NCBI GenBank assembly: GCA_028583405.1
Contig: CM053246.1
Location: 26,875,557-26,939,556 of the forward strand
DNA: 64,000 nucleotides
From: Pogonophryne albipinna
Taxonomy: Eukaryota; Chordata; Actinopteri; Perciformes; Artedidraconidae
Reading direction: 5' to 3'
Shown here: piece after piece, positions 16,191 through 26,734 of the stretch
Numbering within the stretch: the first letter of the stretch is position 1
How the letters are laid out: each line of letters begins with the position of its first letter
Notes under the pieces: generated by a model
What the model was told of the DNA's origin: nothing
The model's input: only the letters and a program-made list of their open reading frames with translations
The model's database searches: none
Program-made: the position numbers and the translations under genes

Positions 16191-18782
16191 GCATGTGTAA
16201 CAGTTGTAAATATGCAGTGGTGTTTATTTGTAAATCATTTAGTATAATCACACAAATTCTGTGTTTTATATTTAACAATTCTGTGTTCTTTATTTATTGA
16301 TTGTTCAATACCTGACAAGGCCGGAGATGAAATATCTACATACATCTTCTAAGAGTATAATACATATGTATAATATCAGTTAAAATAAGTGCTTCAACAT
16401 AGTTAACATTGCTGGAGGTATGCACAAATATTGATAGATGTCTTGTAATGCACTATTGAGGAGCCTGCGACCCAAGTTTTTCATTCAATGCATAACTACA
16501 CCGTAGTTGTGTAGGCCTATATGATATGTCAATAAACCTTAGAAAATCTTGAAATCTTGAAAGGGATGTGCAAAATAGTCATTATATACAGTCTCTAATT
16601 ATCTATTAGTAGAGAATAACGAGTAATGAATATACTTTATAGGGATCCTATTAATATCTAATAATAAAAATAATACATTTCAATAACATGCTTTAACCAC
16701 TAGATGTCCCTTTATATCAGCTGTGCACCTTTATGGTGTAAATACAGCTTATCTACCAATTGGATCAAATATAAAAGTCAGCCGAATTAGTGTTGATACT
16801 GCAAGGAGACGTATTGTGTGAAAAGAAATGTAAGATGTTGTTTAATTGCTGATATATTTATGATCCACGTCACGTTTTCAGTTCCTCATGTTTGTCTAGA
16901 AGTCTTCTCATCAGGGCTCTATAAATAGAGAACTACGGCAGATATGTAATATTTAATGCAGCCGAACCGTGTATTACAATGCCGTTATGTGATGACTTTC
17001 AAAGAGAAAAGCAAGCACACTCGGAATAAAGTATTATTTTATTTAAATGTTTTCGGTCTGTTTCCGGTATTTGTTAATGACGATGTGCTGTGAGATGTGT
17101 GACTGGAATTGCACAGGGGAAAATAACGTATCTTTAGATGCGGATTTTGTTAAACTAATAAGTTTGCGCTGTGGACCAACACTATACATTGATGGGGAAG
17201 GGGGTAGCAATAAAGATAACACCATTAAACAGTTACACAACATAACAGAAATAATATCGATAGCAGCGTCCCTAGCAACCACCTTGGTAACAATGAAAAC
17301 GTTCTATGGATGCAATTTCCTGAAGTAATCTTCGTAATAACTAGCAAACTAAAGATCATGTACATCCACTGCACACATAATCTGAAATAACAACTCATAT
17401 TTCTCGCATCAAATGACATCAAAACGCATTTTAATGGCCAAACTAACTTTAAAATAGGCATTTTCCACCGAGAATAAAACGAAGTTCGGCCATGTTTTTT
17501 TTTTCTGCAGGGAGAAATTTGAAGATCACGTGACATAGACACCAGCCATTGGAATGAATGGTGAAAAAAAACGGGGTTTGTCAAACAGAGCACATGTAGT
17601 GTCTTCTGCCATCCGAAAAAATATTTGTTTCTCTGAATCGAAGGGGAAAAATACAAAAGCATTGCACACAATTTAAACCAATCAATGTTGTGTAATTAAC
17701 AAGGATAATCTTGTGTTTTTTAGTCGATGAGTAGTGCAGATATCACTGTAAAATCAATCGACAGTAAGGGGAATACTTACTTCCGGGTGTACAATTCTCC
17801 GTTATCCAATGGGAATGGACGCTCACATTGCCTTTAAGGGCAGCCGACACAAACGAATGCCGTGCTTCCATGAGCGTCAAATGCCGCCGCAGATGGGAAT
17901 ACATTGCAATCAGTTGAAAGCTATTTGCGTCCCTTTATGAAGCTGAAGGAGCCTAGGAGCGTCACAACTGCACGCCACGGGACCCTGACCAAACGTCGCT
18001 CCTGGACGATTATGGAGTGAGAGTGTGTTGTAACATCAGCAAGAGTGTACATGTAAATTGGTGCTGTGGGAACCAACACACGGGCATCGGTCACGAGGAC
18101 ATCCCGCACAAACATACATGGACGTACTCAAGAATGGCGCAGGAGCACAAAGTACCAATGAACTGGCCAGATGTATGGAGAACCGCGGTGACTGGAAGCA
18201 ACGATGGAGGGCTCGTCTGAGGACGACCTAGAGAGAGCGCTAGGTAGCTAAAAACGCTAACATGGCTCACCTGTGTGGTAGTCTGGTCAAAAGTGGTCTT
18301 CAATGGCATTAAAACTATACAAACGCTGCTGAAGTTAATCCATAGGTTAATCCAATGTGTCTGTGTCCCCTTGAAATGATTTCTGATAATCCATGAGCAA
18401 TAAACCTGCTTTTCGGTTTTGAGATGTCAGACCTAGAGACAGTTTCACTCTGGTGCAAAACTGTGTCAGCGAAGCCCCCACCTTTTTGTTTTACCATGTG
18501 TGTGTGTGGGGAGATTCCCCTTCGATTCTATTGGCTCTTACGGTCAGAAAGAGATGTCAATCACCAAAATTGACCAATGGGTTTCAGAGAAACGGTTAAA
18601 CCCCCATTTCCACCCAAATCACCTCAGAGGTGGAGTTTTTTTTTGCTAAACCTCTCTAAAAAGGTCAAATGTCACTTGTTTTGCATCAATCTTGATACAG
18701 AGTGCTTATTAGTGCAAATGCTGTTTACAGCATTCCACTATAGTACTTCAAATCTTTATTCCCCTTATTTCAGCCAATAATT

Positions 18783-19137
18783 TGGCTCTCCATAACTTCA
18801 GCTTATTTTCAGCTACAGAACCATTCAAATATTAAACTATTCAGCCTGTTCAGGAATCGATGGGAAACCTTCAACCTTTTAAAAATAATTTATACTTTTT
18901 GAAATATTCAGCTTTTTAAACTCTTTTTTTTTAACATTGAAGTCAATGGGAGATGAGCCAATACTTTGACTCTCCATAACTTCAGCTTATTTTCAGCTAC
19001 AGAAACCATTCAAATATTAAACTATTCAGCCTTTTCAGCAATTGATGGGAAACTTTCAACTTTTCAAAATATTTCATACTTTTTGAAATATTCAGCTTTT
19101 AAAACTCTTTTTTTAACATTGAAGTCAATGGGAGATG
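18783..19137. repeat. Tandem dimer, about 185-bp period
   Basis: Two adjacent copies (about 18783-18955 and 18969-19137) share the order CTCCATAACTTCAGC, CAGCTACAGAA, ATTCAAATATTAAACTATTC and ACATTGAAGTCAATGGGAGA. Differences are small indels and substitutions. A more diverged single copy lies at about 43495-43760, just before the start of the second duplication unit. Confidence 0.7.
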
Positions 19138-19663
19138 CCTTCAAATCCTGTTTTCCTACACCTTGCACCAAATGCTACTCCTTCCACATAATTTCAGCTA
19201 GACACTTCATTCCAACTTTCAAATGATCACAAGACCTTCAGCTATTGAATTCTTATTCAGATTTTTGATATCTTTTACACTTTCTTAGATATTGAACTTA
19301 GTTTGGAGCTTGGTAGAGAGGCTTTTTTCAGATTTTAAAATTAGAGTGGATGGAGCAGCTCCTTAAGTATAGAGTGCTTTGATCTCAAAACAGAGTGGAG
19401 CAGTGCTTGAAATTCTCCCCCAAAAATGTTTTAAACTTGCCATAATTCCCAAACCCTACACTCCACAGATATATTTTTTCATGAAAAACGTAACTATTAT
19501 TATTATTATTTATTACGTTACAGATTTTATTTGTATACTCCTGGAAATAATTACTGCACTTTATTCTTTATTCCTTTATCCCTTATTCCTAAGTATGTAT
19601 GCTGCGTGTATTTTGTTGTCTTATGTTGTGATGTTTTGTTTTTGTTTTGATGGCACCCTTGAA
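19138..19663. other. AT-rich spacer before the duplication
   Basis: No gene seen. It holds TCAGCT-rich sequence related to the preceding dimer and a short ATT trinucleotide run near 19495-19510. The duplicated sequence starts at about 19664. Confidence 0.45.
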
Positions 19664-19904
19664 TTTTTGGACGGACACTATAATTTACAGTTTTTTTACT
19701 ATGTTCAATCTGAATTTTCTTTAAAATAAAAAACATCTATATTGATTCTGACTCTTCTACATCCAACTCACAGGTTTATCATTACTTTGAGAATTTTTTT
19801 TATTAATTGAACTATTTTAGAAGGGAAGATATGGTCATTTGTTCTGGGAATGTCATTTTCGAGCCTGAGACCTGAAAAACAGGCTCAGGGCTAAACTGGT
19901 TAAA

Positions 19905-20000
19905 ACGTTTTCAGCGGGACGTTTTATTTTGGTTCCCATAATGTTCTTCTGAAAGGTAGGATAACGTTCTCTAAAAACATTCTTAACATTTTTGTTGATA
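19905..20000. repeat. Left arm of foldback element, unit 1 copy
   Basis: Contains TTTTCAGCGGGACGTTTTAT and AGAATGTTCTTCTGAAAGG-type words (with ATAATG here). It corresponds to 44104-44190 in unit 2, where the inverted partner arm also survives. In unit 1 the partner arm is missing, apparently lost together with the LINE insertion. Confidence 0.6.
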
Positions 20001-20102
20001 ACTTTCTTAAGATGTATGAGCGCATTGAGACAATGAATAGGACGTATAAAAACGAATTTGCATGCCAATATTCACTCACATGCACTTATAATCACACTAA
20101 GG

Positions 20103-21460
20103 CAGTGGTTCTCAACTGGTCAGGCCTTGGGACCAGAGATGGGGTCGTTACTAAAAAAAAGTAATATATTACATATTACATGTTACTTTAAAAAAAAGTA
20201 ATATATTACACTACTTCGTTACTCTCTACATAAAGTAACTCGTTACTTTACTCGTTACTTTACTCGTTACTTTACTCGCAGGGCCGGCCCTCCCTGCAGG
20301 CAGATCACGCAGACTGCTAAAGTTTCAAATGTTCTCTTTAGTTCAGTTTCCATTGTCGCATAAGACTGATCCAGATCCTGAATGTTTTCCTATCTGACCA
20401 TGGCTGTCCTCTGTCTCCTGCTATCTGTATATTTTGCGCAGTCTATCTCTGCTCACGCTGTTGCGTCGGCGTGTTCTCCTGCGTGTTGGCCATGTGTTGC
20501 ACTGGAACCAGACACCGCAAAGACTTTAGCCGAGCACGTACGAACTGCGCATGCGTGAGTGGCAATAACTCTCCTTACCAGCAGGCGGCGGTAGTGTGTA
20601 TTCGTCATTCAAAACAGGCAACAACCGGAAAACAGAGAAGAAGAACAGACTACGTGATATAAACAAACAACAAATAGCTGTGCGTTAGCTTCACCTTAGC
20701 ATGTGTTCTTTGCAGGTGTTTGTTGAGGTTTTATTATGACTGATTTTAGTAAGTAACGAAGTAACGCGTGTCGGGGCGTTACACCCAACTCTGCTTGGGA
20801 CCCACTTTTTCTTTTGTCAATAAATCGCGACCCGAAATTTTGAACCACTCAAATCTATTCAGCAAAAAATCGTGCTGTAATATATATATGTATATATGTA
20901 CGCTTTTCAGCGTACATTATTAATGAAAGTGAAGTACAGTGCATATATCCCTTCACAGAACTAAAGAATGCTTTTAAATAAGGTTTAATGAGATGATGGA
21001 ATCAAAGGTGAACTGTATAACATAAAAAGGCACACATGCTGAAAACCCAACCCCAGCAGGGGGGTCTGGGGGGATTCTACCCCAGGAGATTTTTAGAACT
21101 ACTAACATATAAACTACGCATTCTGGTACACTCTGAGAAGAAAATAAATAAATCTATTACTACCCGACATATTAATAATATGTTATGCCATTGTTTGTTT
21201 TTCACTTTGTTCTGACAGCTGAACTTGCTGCTCCACACAGAGAGAAGAGTAAAGAGGAGATAGTCTGTGTGAATTACTTTAAATTGTGTGTAAGTAGATA
21301 GCTCCCATTGTTCTGTGACCTGTCAATCATCAAACCGGAGGTCATATTTCATTCATTCATTTTTATCTGAAATTGTACCAATGGATGTATAAAGAATAGC
21401 TATAACGCAAAGTTATTCTCCGTGAGGACTTCCGGCAACAATCTTGATTCTGATTGGCCA
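20103..21460 (+). mobile_element. hAT element, 5' part only (unit 1)
   Basis: Begins CAGTGGTTCTCAACTGG immediately after the octamer CACTAAGG, exactly as its unit 2 counterpart at 44307. It is interrupted by a younger hAT (20134-20793) and cut off at about 21460 by the LINE fragment, so the right end is absent. It contains a small perfect hairpin around TGTACGCTTTTCAGCGTACA. No transposase is recognisable. The unit 2 copy supplies the missing end and the matching target-site duplication. Confidence 0.75.
20134..20793. mobile_element. hAT-type element, 660 bp, with exact TSD
   Basis: Ends CAGAGATGGGGTCGTTAC and, inverted, CAGAGTTGGGTGTAACG. It is flanked by the 8-bp target duplication CTTGGGAC (20126-20133 and 20794-20801). 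Unit 2 has the uninterrupted site (CTCGGGAC at about 44330). Eight-base duplications and CAGNG ends are hallmarks of hAT transposons. The interior has no transposase, so it is non-autonomous. The subterminal region carries a TTACTTTACTCG tandem motif. Confidence 0.88.
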
Positions 21461-23453
21461 GAAGACCATACCAGGAATGGTCCTGGCCATTGAGCGACCT
21501 CACCGGCAGTACGGCAGTGCTATTTTTGTAAGAACAGGCTCAGCTATAGAAGATACAGATATGTCAGATGGCCATAATATCGAAGTCCTATCTGTTGAGC
21601 TAAGCAGTGTTGTAGTAACATCTGTCTACAAACCACCACCTGTAGACTTTGTATTTTCCCAGCCAATCCCCAAAATACACGGCAAACCACAGATCATTAT
21701 TGGTGACTTTAACAGCCACAGTACCCAGTGGGGCTACCCTGAAATGAACAAGGATGGAGAAGCAATAGAGGACTGGATGGATAATAACCAACTAAGTCTG
21801 ATCCATGACCCCAAGCTACCACACTCGTTTTTCAGTGCTCGCTGGAAACGTGGCTACAACCCAGATCTCACCGTGGTCACAAGTAGCATCGCTGGACTGT
21901 GTAAAAAGACGGTGCTGGACCCTATTCCATCAAGCCAACACCGCCCCATTGGGATCCTAATCAATGCGGCTGTAGTCCCAACCATCGTGCCCTTTAAAAG
22001 GCGCTTCAATTACAAGAAAGCAGACTGGAAAGGTTTCACCAACGAGCTGGAAGAAAAGATCACAAACATAATACCAATTAGCAAGAACTACGACCAATTT
22101 GCTAACCTGGTGCTGAAAACTGCTCGGAAACATATCCCACAAGGATGTAGAGTTGAATATATACCGGGACTTTCAAAGGACTGTGCAGGACTCTATGACA
22201 ACTACGTCAGCATGTTTGAAGCAGATCCCTTCTCAGATGAAACAACTACCCAAGGCAAGAAGGTGATGGAAAGCATTGCCCAAGAGCGAAGCAAGACCTG
22301 GAATGCTCTTATAGAGTCCACAGACATGTCAAAAAGCAGCAAGAAAGCATGGGCACTTATTCACAAGCTACGAGGTGACCCTAAAGCAGCTCCTCAGCAC
22401 CCAAAAGTCACGGCCAACCAGGTTGCCAACCAATTGCTCGAAAATGGAAAGAGTAGAAAGAGAGGGAAAAAGACCAAGCTGAACCGCAAGAAATACATCG
22501 AGGACCCTGCTTTTACAAGACAGCTCACTATGGAAGAGCTGGAAGGGGGAATCTCTATCCTCAAACCAGGAAAGGCAATTGGACTGGATACTATCGCAAC
22601 GGAACAGATCAAGCACTTCGGTCACAAGGCAAAGACGTGGCTCCTACAGCTCTACAATGAGTGCTTAACAACACACAAGCTTCCTAACATCTGTAAGAAA
22701 GCCCACATTATAGCACTGCTGAAACCTGGGAAAGAACCATCCGCTCCCAAGAACTTCAGACCAATCTCACTTTTGAGCCACACCTACAAACTCTTTGAAC
22801 GTCTGATCCTCAACAGAATTGGTGCCTTTGTTGACGAACACCTCATCCCTGAACAAGCAGGTTTCCGCCCTGGCAAGTCGACAACTATCCAAGTACTCAA
22901 CCTCACCCAGTACATCGAAGACGGATATGAGGAAGGGATGGTAACTGGTGCGGTGTTTGTCGACCTCTCAGCTGCCTATGACACAGTCAACCATAGACGT
23001 CTCCTCAGTAAGATCCTGGAGACCACAAGAGACACCCGCCTGACAGAGCTGATTGAAAGCATGCTTGGAAATAGGCACTTCTTCGTTGAGCTAGGAGGAA
23101 AGAAAAGCAGGTGGCGAAGACTCAGGAATGGCCTCCCACAGGGAAGTGTGCTTGCACCACTTCTCTTTAACATCTACACCAACGACCAACCAAAAAGTGT
23201 AGACACCCGCCGCTTCATCTATGCAGACGATCTTGGCATAGGTGCACAAGCCACTGATTTCAAAACTGTGGAAGACAGACTCTCTAACGCTCTGGCAGAG
23301 CTAACACCTTACTATGAAGAGAACCACCAGTGCTGTACACTGAAAACAATTGGGTTTGAAATTAAAAAAATGTATACGAGACAAAAGGACAGTATTTCAG
23401 CTTTTCATTCCAGGTATTTTTGGTCTATATATGTTAAACAACTGAGAAGATAG
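21444..23453 (+). CDS. Endonuclease-reverse transcriptase ORF of Jockey-like LINE
   Basis: A 669-codon uninterrupted frame; LINE-derived residues are about 7-629. Endonuclease C-terminal half: GDFN at 87-90, PDL at 140-142 and SQHRP at 164-168. A linker follows, then the reverse transcriptase: LDTIATEQI near 381-389, NFRPISLL at 437-444, FVDLSAAYDTV at 505-515 with catalytic Asp507, LPQGSVL at 564-570, and YADD at 593-596 with the two catalytic aspartates. The first few codons are host sequence and the last 40 belong to the neighbouring MITE, so the nominal start and stop are accidental. The thumb and C-terminal domain are missing, so it should not retrotranspose. FVDLSAAYDTVNHRRLL and LPQGSVLAPLLFNIYTND resemble arthropod and marine-invertebrate Jockey-group proteins more than the usual fish L2, Rex1 or RTE lineages. 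That comparison is from memory of the families, not a search. Confidence 0.85.
   Translation: MILIGQKTIPGMVLAIERPHRQYGSAIFVRTGSAIEDTDMSDGHNIEVLSVELSSVVVTSVYKPPPVDFVFSQPIPKIHGKPQIIIGDFNSHSTQWGYPEMNKDGEAIEDWMDNNQLSLIHDPKLPHSFFSARWKRGYNPDLTVVTSSIAGLCKKTVLDPIPSSQHRPIGILINAAVVPTIVPFKRRFNYKKADWKGFTNELEEKITNIIPISKNYDQFANLVLKTARKHIPQGCRVEYIPGLSKDCAGLYDNYVSMFEADPFSDETTTQGKKVMESIAQERSKTWNALIESTDMSKSSKKAWALIHKLRGDPKAAPQHPKVTANQVANQLLENGKSRKRGKKTKLNRKKYIEDPAFTRQLTMEELEGGISILKPGKAIGLDTIATEQIKHFGHKAKTWLLQLYNECLTTHKLPNICKKAHIIALLKPGKEPSAPKNFRPISLLSHTYKLFERLILNRIGAFVDEHLIPEQAGFRPGKSTTIQVLNLTQYIEDGYEEGMVTGAVFVDLSAAYDTVNHRRLLSKILETTRDTRLTELIESMLGNRHFFVELGGKKSRWRRLRNGLPQGSVLAPLLFNIYTNDQPKSVDTRRFIYADDLGIGAQATDFKTVEDRLSNALAELTPYYEENHQCCTLKTIGFEIKKMYTRQKDSISAFHSRYFWSIYVKQLRR
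21461..23331 (+). mobile_element. Jockey-group non-LTR retrotransposon, truncated at both ends
   Basis: The left junction is exact: both units read GGCCAGAAGAC, after which unit 1 switches to LINE sequence. The right junction falls just after the reverse-transcriptase YADD region, at TGCTGTACACTG, a short word shared with the Tc1-like MITE it joins. The 5' part of the endonuclease and the whole 3' end are missing. The hAT right end and about 2 kb present in unit 2 are absent here, so the insertion came with a deletion. Confidence 0.85.
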
Positions 23454-23722
23454 CACCTTTTGATTAAACCCACCCATTATTTAAGTGAGCAAAAGGAACA
23501 TGTTACTGACAGGTGTTTTTTGTTGCCCAGGTGTGTCCTGCTACATTGATAAGTCAAACAATAAATAGCACTTTTTTTAACATATCTAGATGTAAATACC
23601 TGGAATGAAAAGCTGAAATACTGACCTTTTGTCTCATATTCATGTTTTTATTTCAAACCTAATTATGTACAGGAAAAATAAAGCAATTGGCCTCACCGTT
23701 CCAATAGTTTTGGAGGGGACTG
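23332..23722. mobile_element. Tc1-like MITE, left end missing (unit 1)
   Basis: The right end reads TTTTGGAGGGGACTG followed by TA, matching the unit 2 element (47682-49021). The interior is a long imperfect palindrome: CAGTATTTCAGCTTTTCATT near 23390 is mirrored by AATGAAAAGCTGAAATACTG near 23610. The left terminal repeat has been lost at the LINE junction. Unit 1 lacks the hAT copy that interrupts this MITE in unit 2. Confidence 0.75.
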
Positions 23723-24416
23723 TATGCTAAAGAGGTAATCTGCCACCAATGTCTTTCACACTGATGCACTTGTCTAACAAGGCCAAAAAACACATAACTT
23801 GCTTTACGCAAAATCTCTCATTATCGCTATTACGGCCTTCATGTACAGAAACCCCCAAAACAATGTGGTTCCCCGTCACTAACAGGGATCACTGAGGTGA
23901 TCAGGAGAACATGACTGGCAGAGACTTAACCTTTAAGAGTGCATGTAACTGCACTATCCATGAAGATGGCAACACCTTGGAATTTTATAGTAAAAGAAAA
24001 TAAAGTTGAACTGTGAAGTAGTAGTAGAATGATAATAAATTAATGTAAGTATGTCGATCTAAATCAAGGGCACGACAGCCCTTTTTAGATGGAGGTAAAC
24101 ACATCTGTTGTGTGCAAATTACATATATAAACATTGTTCTAAGGTTGGGCATTTTGCATGAATGTTTGCGAAAAGGCGCAGTATTAAACGTGTTTGTAGA
24201 ACAGGGAGCTGCTATAAATCAAAAGGATGTTGATAATGATGATGAACTAATATAGTGAAGTATATTCAATATACACTGTATCCACTTCTTCATGTGGAGA
24301 TGATGCCTACAAAGGTTATCATGAACATTTAAGGCCAGGTTTTACGACTGTCACCTTCCTGGTCGTTTTAACTGTGTTAAGTTGTGTTATATGCAAGTGA
24401 GCTGTGCGGTTGCCCT
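23723..24416. other. Unrecognised duplicated spacer
   Basis: No gene or element seen. It is present nearly unchanged at 49022-49715 in unit 2. Confidence 0.5.
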
Positions 24417-25590
24417 GACGTCATTGGCTGCCATCTCCTGGTCCGCCTCCTGAAGATTGTGATTGGAGCACACCGGGCCGACGCACTCCAATCGCAGCGC
24501 ACAGCCGGCGCACACCTGCTGGAGATGACTACAAAGCCTGGGGACAATTATCACTCTGGAGGCTCTGACATGTGGACAGACGCCTCTCGCTACTTAGCGA
24601 ATTCTGTTAACTGTGGGTAAACTTGTGTGATTAGTAGTGTCTAGAGTAGTTTAGATTGTAGAGTAGCTTATTTAGTGTTTAGAGTAGTTTAGGATTTTGT
24701 GACTGTTGCCTTTAGTTTAGCTGTGTTTTTGTACAGACTCTTTTTGTTAGCTGTACCACTTTTAAAGTGAGGTTTTGTTTTGTTTCTTATTTAGTGTAAT
24801 AGTGTTTATTCCCTTGTATACAATTAGACTCCTTTTGTTAGAGTCCTCCTTTTGTTTGGTTCCTGTGCTCTTTTGGCCTTTTTTGTTGTTCCAGGCTGCA
24901 TGTCCTGCCATTTTGTTTACCTCTGCTATTTAAAACAAACCCATTATAATTATACCAATTCCAACTGGTGTGTGTTGTTTTCCTCTACCCCTAGAGGGGG
25001 ATGTAACTTACATGAGACGTCATTGGCTGCCATCTCCTGGTCTGCCTCCTGAAGATTGTGATTGGAGCACACCGGGCCCGACGCACTTCAATCGCAGCGC
25101 ACAGCCGGCGCACACCTGCTGGAGATGACTACAAAGCCTGGGGACAATTATCACTTTGGAGGCTCTGACATGTGGACAGACGCCTCTCGCTACTTGCTCT
25201 TAGAGAATTCTGTTAACTGTGGTAAAACTTGTGTGTAGTGTAGCTTAGTTAGTGTTTAGAGTATAGCTTATGATTTTGTGACTGTTGCCTTTAGTTTAGC
25301 TGTGTTTTTGTACAGACTCTTTTGTTAGTTGTACCACTTTAATAGTGAGGGTTATTTTGTTGTTATTTAGTTTGTTAGTACCTATTTCTTTGTATGTAAG
25401 TAGGCTCAGTTTTTAGAGTCCTCCTTTTTGTTTGGTTAGTTATCAACCTGTGCCCTTTTGGCCTTTTTGTTTGTTCCTGGCTTCATGCCTGCCATTTTGT
25501 TTACCCGGCTATTTAAAATAAACCCTTTATAATTATACCAATTCCAACTGGTGTGTGTTGTTTTCCTCTACCCCTAGAGGGGGACGTAAC
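24417..25590 (+). repeat. Tandem pair of LTR-like repeats (591 and 575 bp)
   Basis: Copy 1 is 24417-25007 and copy 2 is 25016-25590. Both begin with GACGTCATTGGCTGCCATCT and end with CCCCTAGAGGGGGAYGTAAC. Each has promoter-like words at the front: TGACGTCA (a perfect CRE/ATF site) overlapping ATTGG (inverted CCAAT) in copy 1, with a second ATTGG downstream. An AATAAACCC-like polyadenylation word lies about 80 bases before the end of copy 2. This order resembles U3-R-U5 of an LTR, but no internal region, primer-binding site or polyprotein is present. It could equally be another dimeric repeat. Confidence 0.5.
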
Positions 25591-26734
25591 ACCAGGACAC
25601 TCAGCTAGACACAGCAGCTGTTGTGAGACCTTTGCCAGAGAGGGTGTAGAGGAAATCCCTTTTTGCTTTGGCAAAATAAAATACCACTTCCTTCTTTTTT
25701 TGAAGAACTGGTTGCAATGTTAGGTAAAGTGTCACTTATGCTAGCCTGCAATGACTCACCTCACAACAAGGTGCTGCCATTTTCATTGTGATGGACACTG
25801 AGGAAAAGCCAAAAGCATTTGCATCTTGCTTTTTGACAGGCAGAGTGCAAATTGGCAAAAAAGAGAAATCCCCCTAGGGCCTTTTTCTGAAACTTAAAAC
25901 TACGGCATAGAGTATTGCAATCGTCATACCGTGCAAATGCAGATGTACTTACCTAAACATAAATGGATTGCCAGACCACCTTAATACTGAGACACTGGTT
26001 TACCTGTAGAACTGAGCTGTATGTGGAGCATGGATGCTTGCTATAGGGAATGAGTCACAGCTCCTACAGTTCCAAGGGCACTTGTCCAAGGTGACTCAGT
26101 GCATGTGAGAACTTGTGATATAAATGGGAAATAGATAAAGGAAACTATTGAACAGCACTTCCAACCTGTCACTTACCTGATTTATGACAAATGGTCATCA
26201 AGTCCATGATGACCATTTGTTATTCTCTTTCGAATAAGTCTTAGGTTACAATAACTCAAGTTATCATATACTGGCAATAAAATAGGCCTGGAATCATCAG
26301 TGCCGGAAAAATGTGCAGGAATCTGAACCCCAGAACGCTGTATTAGGTTCCTTCCAAGGAAAAACAAAAATGTATATGCAGCTTCACATAAAAGCATTAA
26401 AATGGCACAACTTTTTAATAAAGTTGTCATTAGAAAATGCAATATGTTAGTGAGTTTGACGCGGCTGTTGTTTGTCTGAAATATTGCAGGAAGTAATTAA
26501 ACCGGGAGCAGCTGACAGTTCAAAGCTTCAGGCACAGGCTTCAAACCTCAAGCTTGTCAGCATTCAATTGGCTCATAAAATTATGGAAAAAGGCCAATGC
26601 TTAACTGACTTGTTTAACAAAACAACAATAGTTAGTTGTGCTAACCCCAGTATTTATGAACCAAAAGTGAAATCTTAAGGAATGCAATTCTCTATGCCCA
26701 GTCTGTGAAATCAGCCCAAAATTGAATCAAAGGA
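25591..26734. other. Unrecognised duplicated spacer with a hairpin
   Basis: Conserved between units (25591-26734 and 53071-54215). It contains a perfect 14-bp hairpin (separate entry) and a 68-codon open frame at 26472-26678 that is intact in both units. That frame has no recognisable domain, and two young copies being intact is weak evidence for coding. Confidence 0.45.
26187..26220. other. Perfect 14-bp stem, 6-base loop hairpin
   Basis: ACAAATGGTCATCA (26187-26200) is followed by loop AGTCCA and then the exact complement TGATGACCATTTGT (26207-26220). It is unchanged at 53667-53700 in unit 2. It is too short for a typical pre-miRNA and could be the core of a palindromic repeat. Confidence 0.6.

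Larger units (their letters stand above)
15053..18782. other. Gene-free stretch
   Basis: No supported gene. The 148-codon minus-strand frame at 17225-17671 has no recognisable domain and no splice context. A CpG-richer patch at about 17760-18240 starts with CTTCCGGG and may be a fragment of an interspersed repeat, but I could not bound it. The first coding exon of the upstream HYKK pseudogene was looked for here and not found. Confidence 0.4.

Noticed and set aside
17225..17671. A 148-codon minus-strand frame
   Set aside because: No recognisable domain, low-complexity hydrophobic and basic runs, and no supporting splice or promoter context. It was also tested as the missing pseudogene exon 1 and does not match.
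18783..19137. CRISPR-like or satellite array
   Set aside because: Only two imperfect copies of about 185 bases without regular spacers. This is an ordinary tandem dimer in eukaryotic DNA.
24417..25590. Complete LTR retrotransposon
   Set aside because: The two repeats are only eight bases apart. No primer-binding site, polypurine tract or polyprotein is present between or beside them.
26472..26678. A 68-codon frame intact in both units as a gene
   Set aside because: The units are too young for conservation to mean anything, and no motif, splice site or promoter supports it.
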